Positions 16,056-25,502 are shown, numbered from the stretch's first letter. The stretch is 64,000 nucleotides of DNA from DATGFK01 sp040007395 (GCA_040007395.1 JBDTVG010000242.1:5098-69097); one strand, 5' to 3'. Made by a program: numbers and translations. The notes: generated from the letters alone by a model not told the origin.

Positions 16056-16147
16056 GAGATAGGAAGTGCAAACACACAATACCGCATTAATGGCGGTGCG
16101 TGTAACTGCTCTCCCTACCTGTTCCGAGAAGGGTTACTTGAGCGTCA

Positions 16148-16285
16148 GTTGAGGTAGGCATCCTGGCTTCCGATCTACGCGAATAATGCACGAACAGCAG
16201 ATCGATTACAGTTGCGACACAGCGCTGGACTTGCACCAGCTTCCACCTTTACACCCTAGCATCCGGGCTATCGGGTCACCTCAAC
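16148..16285 (-). ncRNA. Cobalamin (B12) riboswitch aptamer
   Basis: On the minus strand the element is closed by a perfect P1 helix (gttgaggt at 16148-16155, acctcaac at 16278-16285). It contains the aptamer hallmarks: ggtgcaagtccagcgctg, a cgcaactgtaat segment, and a B12 box gaagccaggatgcctac just before the 3' P1 strand. A terminator hairpin follows at 16034-16055. The downstream genes (BtuF-like, cobO, cupin, cobS, cobU) are B12-related, which supports the call. Confidence 0.92.
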
Positions 16286-16312
16286 ACTATTCAGTTGTTC
16301 TGTAATTATTCT

Positions 16313-16366
16313 ACAGAGGGGAAAGAGGTGTGTCAAACATTACTTCTATTGGGCTTTCCCCTCTGT
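16313..16366. terminator. Inverted repeat between the B12 leader and the solute-binding gene
   Basis: acagaggggaaag (16313-16325) pairs perfectly with ctttcccctctgt (16354-16366), with a 28-nt loop. It lies upstream of the riboswitch leader and downstream of the minus-strand solute-binding gene, and may insulate the two transcription units. No T-tract. Confidence 0.5.
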
Positions 16367-16382
16367 GCATGTCGATGAGCAA

Positions 16383-16406
16383 GGGCGTACTGGTTAAAGT
16401 ACGCCC
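16383..16406 (-). terminator. Hairpin after the double solute-binding gene
   Basis: gggcgtact (16383-16391) pairs with agtacgccc (16398-16406) around a 6-nt loop, 18 bp past the stop of the solute-binding protein. It is a likely terminator of that monocistron although the T-tract is weak. Confidence 0.55.
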
Positions 16407-16423
16407 CTCCAAACCGCTGCTAA

Positions 16424-19075
16424 TCAGCCGCCGAAGACGGTTTTCATACGTGGATCGGCTTGAGTGGCACAGGCTAGATACTGCTGATTGTAGTCACGCT
16501 GATTTTGCGTCGAAGGATCGAAGGGTGCGATATTGGCGACGCAGCCCTGATAGGTTTTGGCGTAGCCCTCAGCATCCTTGAGCGATGAATCTAGGTCGGC
16601 ATTGTTCAGCACGTAGTTGTCGAAGGCTTCGTAGAGCCAGTGCTGCATCAGGAAATTGGCGGGCGAAGTGCCACCACCAGCCAGTGCAGGCAGCGATACC
16701 GTATTGGGATCTTTTAGTTCGGCATCGATCTGGTTGTAGAGCGCCACAACATCGGCTCCCTGATCAGCCGCTAGTGTTGGGTTATTGACCTGTGATGCGC
16801 GAGCGGGCATAGCGTTGAACAGTTCCGGGTGCTTGGCAATGGTACTGATCCAACGATAGCAGGCTTCTGGGTTCTGCGATTTGGCGCTGATGTAGGCCGC
16901 GCCAATCGTGTAAGAAGCTGCCGAGAATGTCTTGCCCGTCGGATAAGGCGCACCCTTGTAAACATTCTGACCATTTGTTGCTTGCGGGCGCGTATTGAGC
17001 GAATTCAATACATCGCTATAGATCGCGTTTTCGAGGGTGTTTCGCCCGCCGCCAAAGCTGAACCCGCTCAGCGCGTCATATTTGATGTAACCATTTTTAG
17101 CGAGATCCAACACCTGACGGATAGCATCAACAGTCGTTGGGTCAGTAAAGTTGATGGTTGGCGGGTTGGTGCGATAGTCCAGCGGAAGGCCACCATAAGC
17201 CGCCATGAGGATCAACAAGTGACCGCCACTGGTATTGGCAGCGGCAAATGGTGCTGGGTCGGCGGGATCGGGTCGTAGGGCTTTGACCGCATCGTTGAAT
17301 GCGTCTACCGTCCAGTTATTCTGTGGTGCCTGAACATTGGCCTTTGCGAAGTCTTGGGTGTTGTACTTCATAATGGTAGGCTGGACAACGATGGGATAGC
17401 CCCATGTTTTGTTGTCACGTTGAAGCTGAGTCAGCACATTACCAACTACATCCGCTTTATCGAACGAGCTGTCAGCGGTGAGAAATGGATCGATGTTGAA
17501 CAGTAGTCCCAAATTCGCACTAGGAACGGCATTGTAGGGCAGATAGAAGCAATCGTAGGCTTCGACAGTGCTGTCCAGTTGACCGAAGCGTTGAGCGGTA
17601 TCAAAGACCACCTGTCCAACCTGCGGATCGGTACTGATGAACTGATTGATCACTGTATCCCATTTATCCTGATTGGGCAGCGGCGAAACAAACGACATCA
17701 TGCCGAACTTGATCGCCACTTTTCCAGCCGTCAGTACCGGAGTCGGTACTGGCGTTGCTACACTGACGGCAACCGTCGATTTCTTGGCAATGGCGGCTTG
17801 TTCATCCTGAGTCGCCTGTGCGTCAACCGCTTGCAAAGCGTCTTTGGAACTGACCGCATTCGTGGTCATGTTAGTTAGTGCAATATCGAGATATTCGGCA
17901 AAACGAATATCAGCAGGCGGGATGCCGTTGGCAAGCGCCTTATCGATCAACGCCTGATTTTCGGGGGTGAGATTGCGATTACGGCCCGGCCCACCCGGTC
18001 CGCCCGGTCCGCCACCATTGCCTCCACCGGAGGTCTGCGCCCCGACAAGACTCTTACGGGCAGGGGCAATTCCACCACGTGAGGTCAGTTCAGGACGTGT
18101 GGTCAGGAAGTTCGCCAGTGCAAAAGCCTGTTCAGGGTGCTGCGTTCCAGCACTGATGGCAAAGCCCTGTACAGTTAATCCCGATTTGCCGCCCGGCAGC
18201 ATAACGGCAACACGTGGGTTTTTCGTGGTATCAATCCGCACAAAGTTCGAGACTGCCCCAATGCTGATTGGTGCGGTCTGAAAGTCGTTGAAACTCTTAC
18301 TAATTACGCCATCAGTCTGGAGCTGTACCCATGCATCGAGTAGCGCTTCGGTTGAGGGCTTGTCGATCTGTGGTTGGCTGGGCAGACTATTCGCATCGAA
18401 AAGGTTTTCACCGAGCAAACTGCGGAATAGCACCGCATCGCTGCCAGAGACGCTTAAGCCGGGTGTCGTCACCGTATTGCTGGCATCTTTAATCGTCAAT
18501 TTGTTCGCCGCATTGACCAGATCGGTTAGCGTCCATTTGTCGTTAGGATACGCCAACCCTGCTTTGTCAAACGCCGCTGGATCGTAGCTGAGAATCAACG
18601 CATCGGTGCTGGTGGGCAGCGCCCAAATCCCTTTGTCCCACTGGAACGACTGCCAAACAGCCGGGTAAAAGTCGTCTACATTTGCCGACTTGTCGCCGTT
18701 TACTAATGGAGATAGATCCAAAAAGTACCCCGCACTCGTCGCTGCCGAAGTTAACGGTACACGGCGCGAATCGATGGACAAGACATCAGCGACATTCGTG
18801 TATGTCTGTAGTCCTGTAAAATAAGCGTCGAGTCCTGCCGTTGGCGAAGGAATCGACGGATCGTCTTTGACGATGTTAAGGGTTATATTGGGATATGCTG
18901 CCTGAAAATCGGCAATCATCTGATCGCTGTAAATATCCCGGCTGGCGCTGGATACTGCCAACGAGATAATGACCTTGCCGCTGTCCTGCGCGTGCAGGGT
19001 GGTCAGGGGCAGAGTCGTGACTATCAATACCATTACACCTATTATCGCCAGCAAAGTGCTGTTTCGTAAACGCAT
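16424..19075 (-). CDS. Fused tandem-domain extracellular solute-binding protein
   Basis: About 883 residues. A Sec signal peptide (LLAIIGVMVLIVTTLPLTTL, cleavage near HAQ) is followed by two family-1 (maltose-binding-like) solute-binding domains in tandem. Domain 1 starts at GKVIISLAVSS and ends near HPEQAFALANFL...GGIAPARKS. A Gly/Pro linker (NGGGPGGPGGPGRN) and a helical segment follow. Domain 2 starts at GKVAIKFGMMSFV and ends with NPEACYRWISTIAKHPEL...MPARAS. Both domains carry the usual C-terminal landmarks. Start ATG 19075 is chosen because AGGGAGG lies 8 bp upstream; an in-frame TTG at 19096 overlaps that site. No permease or ATPase is adjacent. Confidence 0.85.
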   Translation of the reverse strand: MRLRNSTLLAIIGVMVLIVTTLPLTTLHAQDSGKVIISLAVSSASRDIYSDQMIADFQAAYPNITLNIVKDDPSIPSPTAGLDAYFTGLQTYTNVADVLSIDSRRVPLTSAATSAGYFLDLSPLVNGDKSANVDDFYPAVWQSFQWDKGIWALPTSTDALILSYDPAAFDKAGLAYPNDKWTLTDLVNAANKLTIKDASNTVTTPGLSVSGSDAVLFRSLLGENLFDANSLPSQPQIDKPSTEALLDAWVQLQTDGVISKSFNDFQTAPISIGAVSNFVRIDTTKNPRVAVMLPGGKSGLTVQGFAISAGTQHPEQAFALANFLTTRPELTSRGGIAPARKSLVGAQTSGGGNGGGPGGPGGPGRNRNLTPENQALIDKALANGIPPADIRFAEYLDIALTNMTTNAVSSKDALQAVDAQATQDEQAAIAKKSTVAVSVATPVPTPVLTAGKVAIKFGMMSFVSPLPNQDKWDTVINQFISTDPQVGQVVFDTAQRFGQLDSTVEAYDCFYLPYNAVPSANLGLLFNIDPFLTADSSFDKADVVGNVLTQLQRDNKTWGYPIVVQPTIMKYNTQDFAKANVQAPQNNWTVDAFNDAVKALRPDPADPAPFAAANTSGGHLLILMAAYGGLPLDYRTNPPTINFTDPTTVDAIRQVLDLAKNGYIKYDALSGFSFGGGRNTLENAIYSDVLNSLNTRPQATNGQNVYKGAPYPTGKTFSAASYTIGAAYISAKSQNPEACYRWISTIAKHPELFNAMPARASQVNNPTLAADQGADVVALYNQIDAELKDPNTVSLPALAGGGTSPANFLMQHWLYEAFDNYVLNNADLDSSLKDAEGYAKTYQGCVANIAPFDPSTQNQRDYNQQYLACATQADPRMKTVFGG

Positions 19076-19220
19076 TAACCTATCCTCCCTATACATTGCC
19101 TACCTATTAAGCAAAGCGACAAATTACAAGGCAAATGTGAATACTTTGTAAACTCCGTGTAAAAAGAGTCATAAGCCATTCAATCTGTTTGCCCACTACC
19201 TGGCATAACTTCCAAGTGAG

Positions 19221-19913
19221 TTATTCCGGCTCCACGAAGCGATAGCCAATCCCCGGTTCACTGATAATATAACGAATATCGCGGGCTGGATTCTCTTTCA
19301 ACTTGCGGCGGATCTGGTTCACGAAGACGCGGACATAGTGCTCCATACCTTCGTAGCCTGCACCCCATACCTTGTTCAAAAGTGTGCCATGCGTGATCAC
19401 TGTGCCGGGGTGTTTCGCAAGCAGGCACAACAAATCGTACTCCTTTGGCGTAAAATGTACTTCCTCCCCTTCTAATGTCACACGGCGATTCGCGAGATCG
19501 ATGACAATGCCCTTGATACAAATCTCAGCGGTTGGCGTAGTCTGATCGGTGACAACACTGCGCCGCAAAATCGCCTGAATCCGCGCCTGAAGTTCCTCCA
19601 TGCCGAATGGCTTGGTCATATAGTCATCCGCGCCAGCATTCAAGGCGTTCACTTTGGTTTTTTCATCGTTGCGAACGGAGAGCATAATAATCGGTGTTTT
19701 GCTCCATGTGCGGAGTCGGCGACACACTTCCAGCCCATCGGGCGACGAACCCAGCGCAATATCCAGAATAATGACATCCGGTTGCTGCTGGGCAACTGCT
19801 ACCAGCGCCGATTGACCATCACCTGTCGTGACCACCTGATATCCATACCCTTCTAAGCCTGTTTGCAGCAGCTTGCGTATCTGTGGCTCATCGTCCACAA
19901 CCAGAATTCTCAT
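19221..19913 (-). CDS. kdpE: KdpE-like response regulator
   Basis: A 230-residue OmpR-family regulator: receiver domain with phospho-acceptor Asp51 (VIILDIALG), acidic pocket VDDEP and Lys in MTKPFG, then a winged-helix DNA-binding domain (FTPKEYDLLCLLAKHPG, VWGAGYEGMEHYVRVFVNQI RRK region). The VRVFVNQIRRKLKENP region is typical of KdpE. It begins 6 bp after the kinase gene. In other bacteria KdpE activates potassium uptake genes; here the nearest candidate target is the divergent KimA gene. Confidence 0.88.
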   Translation of the reverse strand: MRILVVDDEPQIRKLLQTGLEGYGYQVVTTGDGQSALVAVAQQQPDVIILDIALGSSPDGLEVCRRLRTWSKTPIIMLSVRNDEKTKVNALNAGADDYMTKPFGMEELQARIQAILRRSVVTDQTTPTAEICIKGIVIDLANRRVTLEGEEVHFTPKEYDLLCLLAKHPGTVITHGTLLNKVWGAGYEGMEHYVRVFVNQIRRKLKENPARDIRYIISEPGIGYRFVEPE

Positions 19914-19919
19914 ATGTGC

Positions 19920-21293
19920 TTATTCTGTATCCATGTTAGTTAAAGGAAGCGAAAAGATAAACGTTGCGCCGCCACTGGGGGTATCTTCGACCCACAAGCG
20001 ACCCTGATGGGCTTCGATGATCCCTTTGGCGATGGCTAACCCAAGCCCAGTATTCCCGCCTGCGCTGTGATAAAAGGGTTCCATAATCAGGTCACGCTCG
20101 GCGGCTGGAATACTTGGCCCATGATTGACGATAGCAACTTGTGCCTCATGACCAATGATTTTACCAGCAATCGTGAGTCGCGAGTCAGAGGGTTCGTAAC
20201 GCAATCCATTTTCTACGAGATTGCTTAATGCCTGAAGCACTAACCCGTAGTCAAAATAGACAAGGGTCATGTCGGGCGGAAAGTTGATCACGATGCGTTC
20301 AGTGCCCGTAACCTGCCAAGTACGGGCAGCGACATCGCCCGCAACTTCTTCTAGGCTGTTCAACGCGCCATTAATTTGTAGTGCGCCCGCTTGCAACCGC
20401 GAAATATCCAATAAATTGCCGACCATTTTATTAAGGTGATCAGCTTCGGACTCAATCGCGTGAAGCATGTCGAGCCGATCTGGCGGTGGTAAGGTACTGT
20501 CAAGCCGTGAGAGGTTACTTGCAGAGGTTTTGATAATCGTGAGCGGAGTCCGTAAGTCATGCGAAACCGCGTGCAGTAAAGCGGTTTTTAACCGATCCGC
20601 CTCTTTCAGACTCTCGCTTTCCTGAATATGGTGAGCGAGTTCGATGCGCTGCAAGACGGTTGCGGCTTGCGAGGTGCAAATGCTTGCCAACCGGGTAAGC
20701 GCAGAAGTTGGAGGTCGAGTAAAGGTTATACGTAATATGCCGTACCGATGTGCGCCAATACTCAGTGGCAAATTGAGGCGGTTTTGTCCGTCTGTATCTA
20801 GAAGGGAGATCGGTGGCAACACTTCGGTATGTAGCACCGACAGCCGTTCATGCAAAATATGATCGAGCGTGCGGTAAACTGATTCGGAGTCGGTAAGCTG
20901 ATTAAAGGCGGCGGCAGCTTCGTACAGGATATTGAGTTCATTCGCCCGCTGTTCAGCATCACGCCTCTGGTTGCGGGCGTAGGAGGCAAGTTGCCCGGTC
21001 AATGCAGCACACGCCAAATAGATCACGAGATCAAGCACATCACGCGGATCGGCAACAAAAAAGGTATACAGCGGCTTGACGAGGAAAAAGTTAAAACTTA
21101 GGAAACTGATCAAGGCAGTAAAAAGAGAGGGAGCCGTTCCATAATACACCGCCACTACCAGCACTACCAGTAAATAGACGAGTGAAAAGTTGGCGGTGGT
21201 CAATACATCGCGCAGTCCCCAAAGCAGCAGCGTTGCGCCAAACGCCATCAACGCGGCGAACCCGTAGCGCCGGAGAGAGAGAATCACCCTCAC
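19920..21293 (-). CDS. kdpD: KdpD-like sensor histidine kinase lacking the KdpD/Usp N-terminal domains
   Basis: 457 residues: a DUF4118-type membrane region with about four helices (residues 12-105), a GAF-like domain (about 115-220), HisKA with His245 in HAVSHDLRTPLT and an HATPase domain (NLVENGLRY, GNTGLGLAIAKGIIEAHQG). This matches the C-terminal half of KdpD, which is normally about 900 residues and begins with KdpD and Usp domains. Those parts are absent here; a separate Usp gene lies directly upstream. The start is GTG at 21293. Confidence 0.87.
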   Translation of the reverse strand: MRVILSLRRYGFAALMAFGATLLLWGLRDVLTTANFSLVYLLVVLVVAVYYGTAPSLFTALISFLSFNFFLVKPLYTFFVADPRDVLDLVIYLACAALTGQLASYARNQRRDAEQRANELNILYEAAAAFNQLTDSESVYRTLDHILHERLSVLHTEVLPPISLLDTDGQNRLNLPLSIGAHRYGILRITFTRPPTSALTRLASICTSQAATVLQRIELAHHIQESESLKEADRLKTALLHAVSHDLRTPLTIIKTSASNLSRLDSTLPPPDRLDMLHAIESEADHLNKMVGNLLDISRLQAGALQINGALNSLEEVAGDVAARTWQVTGTERIVINFPPDMTLVYFDYGLVLQALSNLVENGLRYEPSDSRLTIAGKIIGHEAQVAIVNHGPSIPAAERDLIMEPFYHSAGGNTGLGLAIAKGIIEAHQGRLWVEDTPSGGATFIFSLPLTNMDTE

Positions 21294-21408
21294 CTACATC
21301 ATTGAGCAATCTAGCAATGAATCTAAATTATAGCAGCAAGTTGAGACAAAATTCACGCATTTTTGGGGTGTACAAGGGGCGTTTATGTTGTAAGATCTTA
21401 CCAGTCGG

Positions 21409-21885
21409 TTACCTTATCAGCAATGGCTCATCCGACCAATGTTCATGAGTGCTAGTTTCGATTGGAGTATCAAGCATGTATAGCTTCTGCTGATGGCTAA
21501 TCAGGCGTTGGCGCAAACTCCAGATCTGAAACTTATGCCAATAGGGAATACGGCTATCGGGGATATTCGCAAAAACAATCGAGGCTTTAACGTAATTCGC
21601 GGCATCTGCGATGGCATCATATAGTGTGGCATACTGAAAAACGTGCGTGGAAACTTCTACCGCATAGTCTTCGGCTGTGGCAAGATAATCCCGCAGTTCA
21701 AGATGATCTTGCTGAGTAAAGTTCTGGTACCCAAACTCTGTGCCAAGCCATCCCAAATGTTGCACGGGCAGCATTTTAACCAGTGCAACCCCAGTGTTTG
21801 TGCCACGTGCGAGGGTGCAAGCAAGGTGAATCGCTTTAAGTGTCCAAGCCCGCTCGGACATTTGAACCATGATCATCGTAAGCAC
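21409..21885 (-). CDS. UspA-like protein next to the Kdp regulators
   Basis: A 158-residue protein with a universal-stress-like alpha/beta layout: MVQMSERAWTLKAIHLACTL, then TNTGVALVKMLPVQH, then DAIADAANYVKASIVFANIPDS. It lacks a clear G2xG9xG(S/T) ATP motif. It is encoded just upstream of the truncated KdpD-like kinase, separated by 115 bp and in the same direction. The natural inference is that a KdpD-type Usp module is encoded as a separate polypeptide. A stand-alone stress protein is the alternative. Confidence 0.6.
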   Translation of the reverse strand: MLTMIMVQMSERAWTLKAIHLACTLARGTNTGVALVKMLPVQHLGWLGTEFGYQNFTQQDHLELRDYLATAEDYAVEVSTHVFQYATLYDAIADAANYVKASIVFANIPDSRIPYWHKFQIWSLRQRLISHQQKLYMLDTPIETSTHEHWSDEPLLIR

Positions 21886-22063
21886 ATCTCAATCGGATCT
21901 CAGACCAATCTATTGTTATCTCTAACAGTCTACGCTCATTCGGGTAAAGAACGTATCAGGGCAATAGGCAATCTGTATCAATTTTTTGTAAAGACTGCCA
22001 ATGCGCTTTATCTGATCGAATGTATACTGCACTACTGCTTGAACTTCTTTGTGTGGGGGTATT

Positions 22064-24049
22064 ATGGCATCATCTACTAAAGAACCCATATGGCAGTCTG
22101 CGAAGCACTTTCTGATTGGCAAGCCTTTAGCCACCTACGACTTACCTCATCAAGCGGTGAGTAAAGTCGTAGGGCTAGCGGTCTTTGCTTCGGATGCGCT
22201 ATCGTCTACAGCCTATGCGACTGAAGAAATCCTTGTTGTTTTGGCGTTTGCCGGAGCCGGTTTTTTTGCAATTTCCATACCAATTGCGCTGGCTATCTGT
22301 ACGCTACTAGTGATTGTAACTTTATCGTACCGACAAACCATTCATGCTTATCCCGGCGGCGGTGGTGCGTATATTGTCGCCCGCGATAATTTAGGGGAAC
22401 TACCTGCACAAATAGCGGGCGCGGCACTGCTGACCGACTATATCTTGACAGTAGCCGTCAGTATTTCCAGTGGAGTAGAGCAAATCACCTCTGGGATACC
22501 TAGCTTGCGAGATTTTCGTGTTGAGATCGCGCTGGCAGTGATCATCCTGATGACTGTTGTCAACCTGCGAGGGGTAAAAGAGTCCGGACGCATTTTTGCG
22601 ATTCCGACCTATGTCTTTTTAGCGCTAGCCTTTCTGATGGTTGGCATTGGCGGCTTTCGCTATGCCACAGGTCAACTCAGCCCTATTCAAGGCGTACAGA
22701 TGATCCAGCATGGGATGCTTGAGCCGTTAGGGTGGTTTCTGATCTTGCGAGCTTTCTCCAGCGGCTGTACCGCACTGACGGGGATTGAGGCAATTTCAAA
22801 TGGCATTACGGCCTTTGAGGAACCAAAAAGCAAGAATGCAGCGATCACACTCGCGTGGATGAGCGGAATCTTGATCACGTTGTTCCTAGGCTTTACGCTG
22901 CTGGCAAACCAAATTCACGCATTGCCTTCGAATCAGGAAACCATAATCTCGCAAATAGCGCGGTCTATTTATGGTAGCGGCCCCTTATACTACCTAACCT
23001 TGATGGCAACCGCATTGATTCTGCTCATGGCGGCAAACACCAGCTATGCGGATTTTCCGCGCTTGGCGGCGTTGCACGCTGGAGACGGTTTCTTACCGCG
23101 TCAGTTGACTATTCGTGGCTCGCGGCTGGTTTTCTCAACGGGAATTTGGGTACTGGGCCTGTTGTCTGCTTTGCTGGTCGTCTTTTTCCGCGCCGAAACT
23201 TCCGCGTTGATTCCACTGTACGCGATTGGCGTGTTCCTGAGCTTTACCATGTCCCAGACGGGAATGGTCGTTCGCACTTGGAAAGTCAGCAAGATGAAGC
23301 CCGGTGAAGTGATCAAAACCGAGGCCACTACCCTTGAATATGATCCCCACTGGCGGTCAAAAATTGTCCTGAGCGCCATCGGAGCCGTTTCCACCGGGAT
23401 TGTGATGTTTGTCTTCGCGCTGACGAAGTTCGCGCAAGGCGCATGGTTCATCGTGCTGCTAATCCCAGCGCTGGTCTTTGTATTTTTTCGCATTCACCAT
23501 CACTATCGGGATGTGGCACAAGAATTGAGTGCTTCCAGTAAGAAAGTCAAACGGTTGGTTGGCCCTGTGCAGAGCTTGATATTCATTGAAGATGTTCACG
23601 CAGGGACACTACGGATGATAGACTATGCTGAGTCAGCCTGCTGCCCTTGGAAGGCGATTCACATTGCCACTAGCCCTGAGAAAGCAGCATTGGTCAGAAA
23701 GAAGTGGGATGAACGTGTGGGTAAGGAGGGCGAACTCATCATCATTGAGTCGCCTTATCGGGAACTGATTCGACCAATCCGGGAATGTGTCGAGGATGCA
23801 CTCGAAAAGCAACCGGAAGGCTATATCAATGTAATTCTGGGACATTTGGCTGCCGATACGCCACTTGAACAGATTTTGCACCAGAACAGCGCGATCATTT
23901 TTAATCTTGCACTTCAAGGGTTAGAACGGATCGCTGTTACCAGTGTTCCTTACCAGATCCATCACCTGCATCATCAAAACGGTGACAGTACTCCTCATGT
24001 CGAGGAGGCGGAAACGAGTACGACCAAGCAAGAGATAAAGCAGGAATAG
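22064..24049 (+). CDS. kimA: KimA-type potassium/APC permease
   Basis: About 661 residues with 12 membrane segments. The first helices carry the APC/KUP signature DALSSTAYATEEILVVLAFAG and SYRQTIHAYPGGGGAYIVA, followed by NLRGVKESGRIFAIPTYVF. The C-terminal 160 residues are a soluble Usp-like cytoplasmic domain (IFIEDVHAGTLRMIDYA...VTSVPYQIHHL). This is the architecture of KimA (YdaO), a proton-coupled K+ importer inhibited by c-di-AMP in Bacillus. ATG 22064 is preferred over 22049 because of the GGGGG upstream and the conserved start MASSTKEPIW. I see no c-di-AMP riboswitch in the leader. It is divergent from the Kdp-like regulators. Confidence 0.85.
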   Translation: MASSTKEPIWQSAKHFLIGKPLATYDLPHQAVSKVVGLAVFASDALSSTAYATEEILVVLAFAGAGFFAISIPIALAICTLLVIVTLSYRQTIHAYPGGGGAYIVARDNLGELPAQIAGAALLTDYILTVAVSISSGVEQITSGIPSLRDFRVEIALAVIILMTVVNLRGVKESGRIFAIPTYVFLALAFLMVGIGGFRYATGQLSPIQGVQMIQHGMLEPLGWFLILRAFSSGCTALTGIEAISNGITAFEEPKSKNAAITLAWMSGILITLFLGFTLLANQIHALPSNQETIISQIARSIYGSGPLYYLTLMATALILLMAANTSYADFPRLAALHAGDGFLPRQLTIRGSRLVFSTGIWVLGLLSALLVVFFRAETSALIPLYAIGVFLSFTMSQTGMVVRTWKVSKMKPGEVIKTEATTLEYDPHWRSKIVLSAIGAVSTGIVMFVFALTKFAQGAWFIVLLIPALVFVFFRIHHHYRDVAQELSASSKKVKRLVGPVQSLIFIEDVHAGTLRMIDYAESACCPWKAIHIATSPEKAALVRKKWDERVGKEGELIIIESPYRELIRPIRECVEDALEKQPEGYINVILGHLAADTPLEQILHQNSAIIFNLALQGLERIAVTSVPYQIHHLHHQNGDSTPHVEEAETSTTKQEIKQE

Positions 24050-24088
24050 ACGCGCTTCAAATTAAGCTAAGGTAGGCAAATGTCTATG

Positions 24089-24118
24089 AGCAGCCTTGAA
24101 AATCTATTCAAGGCTGCT
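24089..24118 (+). terminator. Terminator-like hairpin after kimA
   Basis: agcagccttga (24089-24099) pairs with tcaaggctgct (24108-24118), loop of 8, 40 bp past the kimA stop. There is no full T-tract. Confidence 0.6.
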
Positions 24119-24221
24119 ATTCCCGTTAAGCCATAGGTTCAGGTTTTACTGTTAAACACCATTTTGGAATTGGGCAGAAAAGACATTAAATATTGTGGAT
24201 ACCAACTTATTTATCCAGTCA

Positions 24222-24611
24222 ATGGATATTAAATGGGAATATCGCTACTTTGTCTATACGACCTTCGAGCCGCACAGCACTTGGGTTACGCTGGCAGGTC
24301 ACGAGTCTTATACGGCAGCGCTGGCACGCCAGTTCTTTTGGGAGAACTTCAAAGAACAAATCCTAACCGAACTTGATCAACGGCAGAATGAAGGTTGGGA
24401 GATTCTCGACGAGGTAGTACCTACTGCGTTGCAAATTCGACAGTCCGTACAAATCGAAACCGGGATTGAGCCAGCCGATGTTGTACTCTGGATCATCACG
24501 TTGGGAGTCGCGCTGCTGCTGCAACTCCTCGCTGGAAATCGATCTCGCCAATATGTCGTCTATGAACCTGTCGAGTTTCGCGTCGAGATGCGCCATGTGA
24601 TAGAGCCGTAA
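24222..24611 (+). CDS. Small membrane hypothetical protein
   Basis: About 129 residues from ATG 24222 (MDIKWEYRYF); a GTG at 24195 is also in frame. The first 80 residues are soluble and contain EGWEILDEVVP. One transmembrane helix follows (about 94-112, VVLWIITLGVALLLQLLAG) and a short polar tail. The N-terminal pattern (KWEYR...GWE) resembles DUF4177-like small proteins but I am not certain. Single gene, no obvious partner. Confidence 0.55.
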   Translation: MDIKWEYRYFVYTTFEPHSTWVTLAGHESYTAALARQFFWENFKEQILTELDQRQNEGWEILDEVVPTALQIRQSVQIETGIEPADVVLWIITLGVALLLQLLAGNRSRQYVVYEPVEFRVEMRHVIEP

Positions 24612-24700
24612 ATGTTTCTCGGAAGTATCTTGCCTCCGATGACAGGCTGTCATGCTATAATTCTAGTGTTACCCTCAAGCAGTCAAGTTAAAGAAACCCT

Positions 24701-25453
24701 ATGCGACTTGCAATTTTGGCAGATATTCATGGCAACCAGAAAGCATTTGAAGCCGTCCTTACCGATCTAAAAGAGGCGGGGGGCGCAGATAAAACGTGGA
24801 TCTTAGGCGATTTGTGTGCGTTAGGGCCACGCCCCACCGAATGCTTACAGATGATCCGCGAGATACCGGAAGTTCAAGTGATCAGTGGGAACACGGATCG
24901 CTATGTAACTACTGGCAAGATTATCGCTACGCCGCCCAAAGATGAAGCCGAGTGGCAGCAGTTTCCTACTAAGCTGCATCAGGCTGTCGATACTTATGGG
25001 TGGACAATGGCACAACTCAGCTATGCGGACTACGAATATCTGAGCAAACTCCAGCATGAGGTAGAACTACATATCCCCGGCTATGGTTGGGTCATTGGCT
25101 ATCACGGTGCGCCGGGCAATGATGAGTACATGCTCTTACCCGATACTCCTGCCGAGGAAACACTTGATCAATTTCTTGATCAAGAAGGGCGGCTAGGTTT
25201 TGGCGGTCATACCCATGTTCCGATGGATCGCGATCTGGGGCAGTGGCGCGTCGTTAATGTGGGCGCAGTGGGCCTACCCAAAGACGAACAGCGGGCTTGT
25301 TACGTCCTTGTAGATTTTACTGACGGGACAGCCAACATCGCGTTTCGGCGGGTCGCCTACGACATTGACGCAGTGATTGCCGATCTCAAGCAGCAGGATC
25401 ATCCTGCCACAGAGCGGATTATCGGGATGCTCACAGGGCAGACTTCCGCGTAA
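24701..25453 (+). CDS. Calcineurin-like metallophosphoesterase
   Basis: A 250-residue MPE-fold enzyme with the metal ligands visible: LADIHGN (motif I), ILGDLCALGPRP (II), VISGNTDRYV (III), YHGAPGN and GGHTHVPM (C-terminal His motifs). The layout is that of the YfcE/YfkE-like bacterial MPE group acting on small phosphodiesters or phosphoproteins; the substrate is unknown. It is monocistronic and upstream of tRNA-Val. Confidence 0.88.
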   Translation: MRLAILADIHGNQKAFEAVLTDLKEAGGADKTWILGDLCALGPRPTECLQMIREIPEVQVISGNTDRYVTTGKIIATPPKDEAEWQQFPTKLHQAVDTYGWTMAQLSYADYEYLSKLQHEVELHIPGYGWVIGYHGAPGNDEYMLLPDTPAEETLDQFLDQEGRLGFGGHTHVPMDRDLGQWRVVNVGAVGLPKDEQRACYVLVDFTDGTANIAFRRVAYDIDAVIADLKQQDHPATERIIGMLTGQTSA

Positions 25454-25502
25454 TTATCTAAGCATATAAGCAGGCGAGATAACATTTACCGGAAATAAAA
25501 CC

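Noticed and set aside
21886..22063. Possible c-di-AMP (ydaO) riboswitch upstream of kimA
   Set aside because: The leader lacks the conserved ydaO sequence blocks; a generic promoter region seems likelier.
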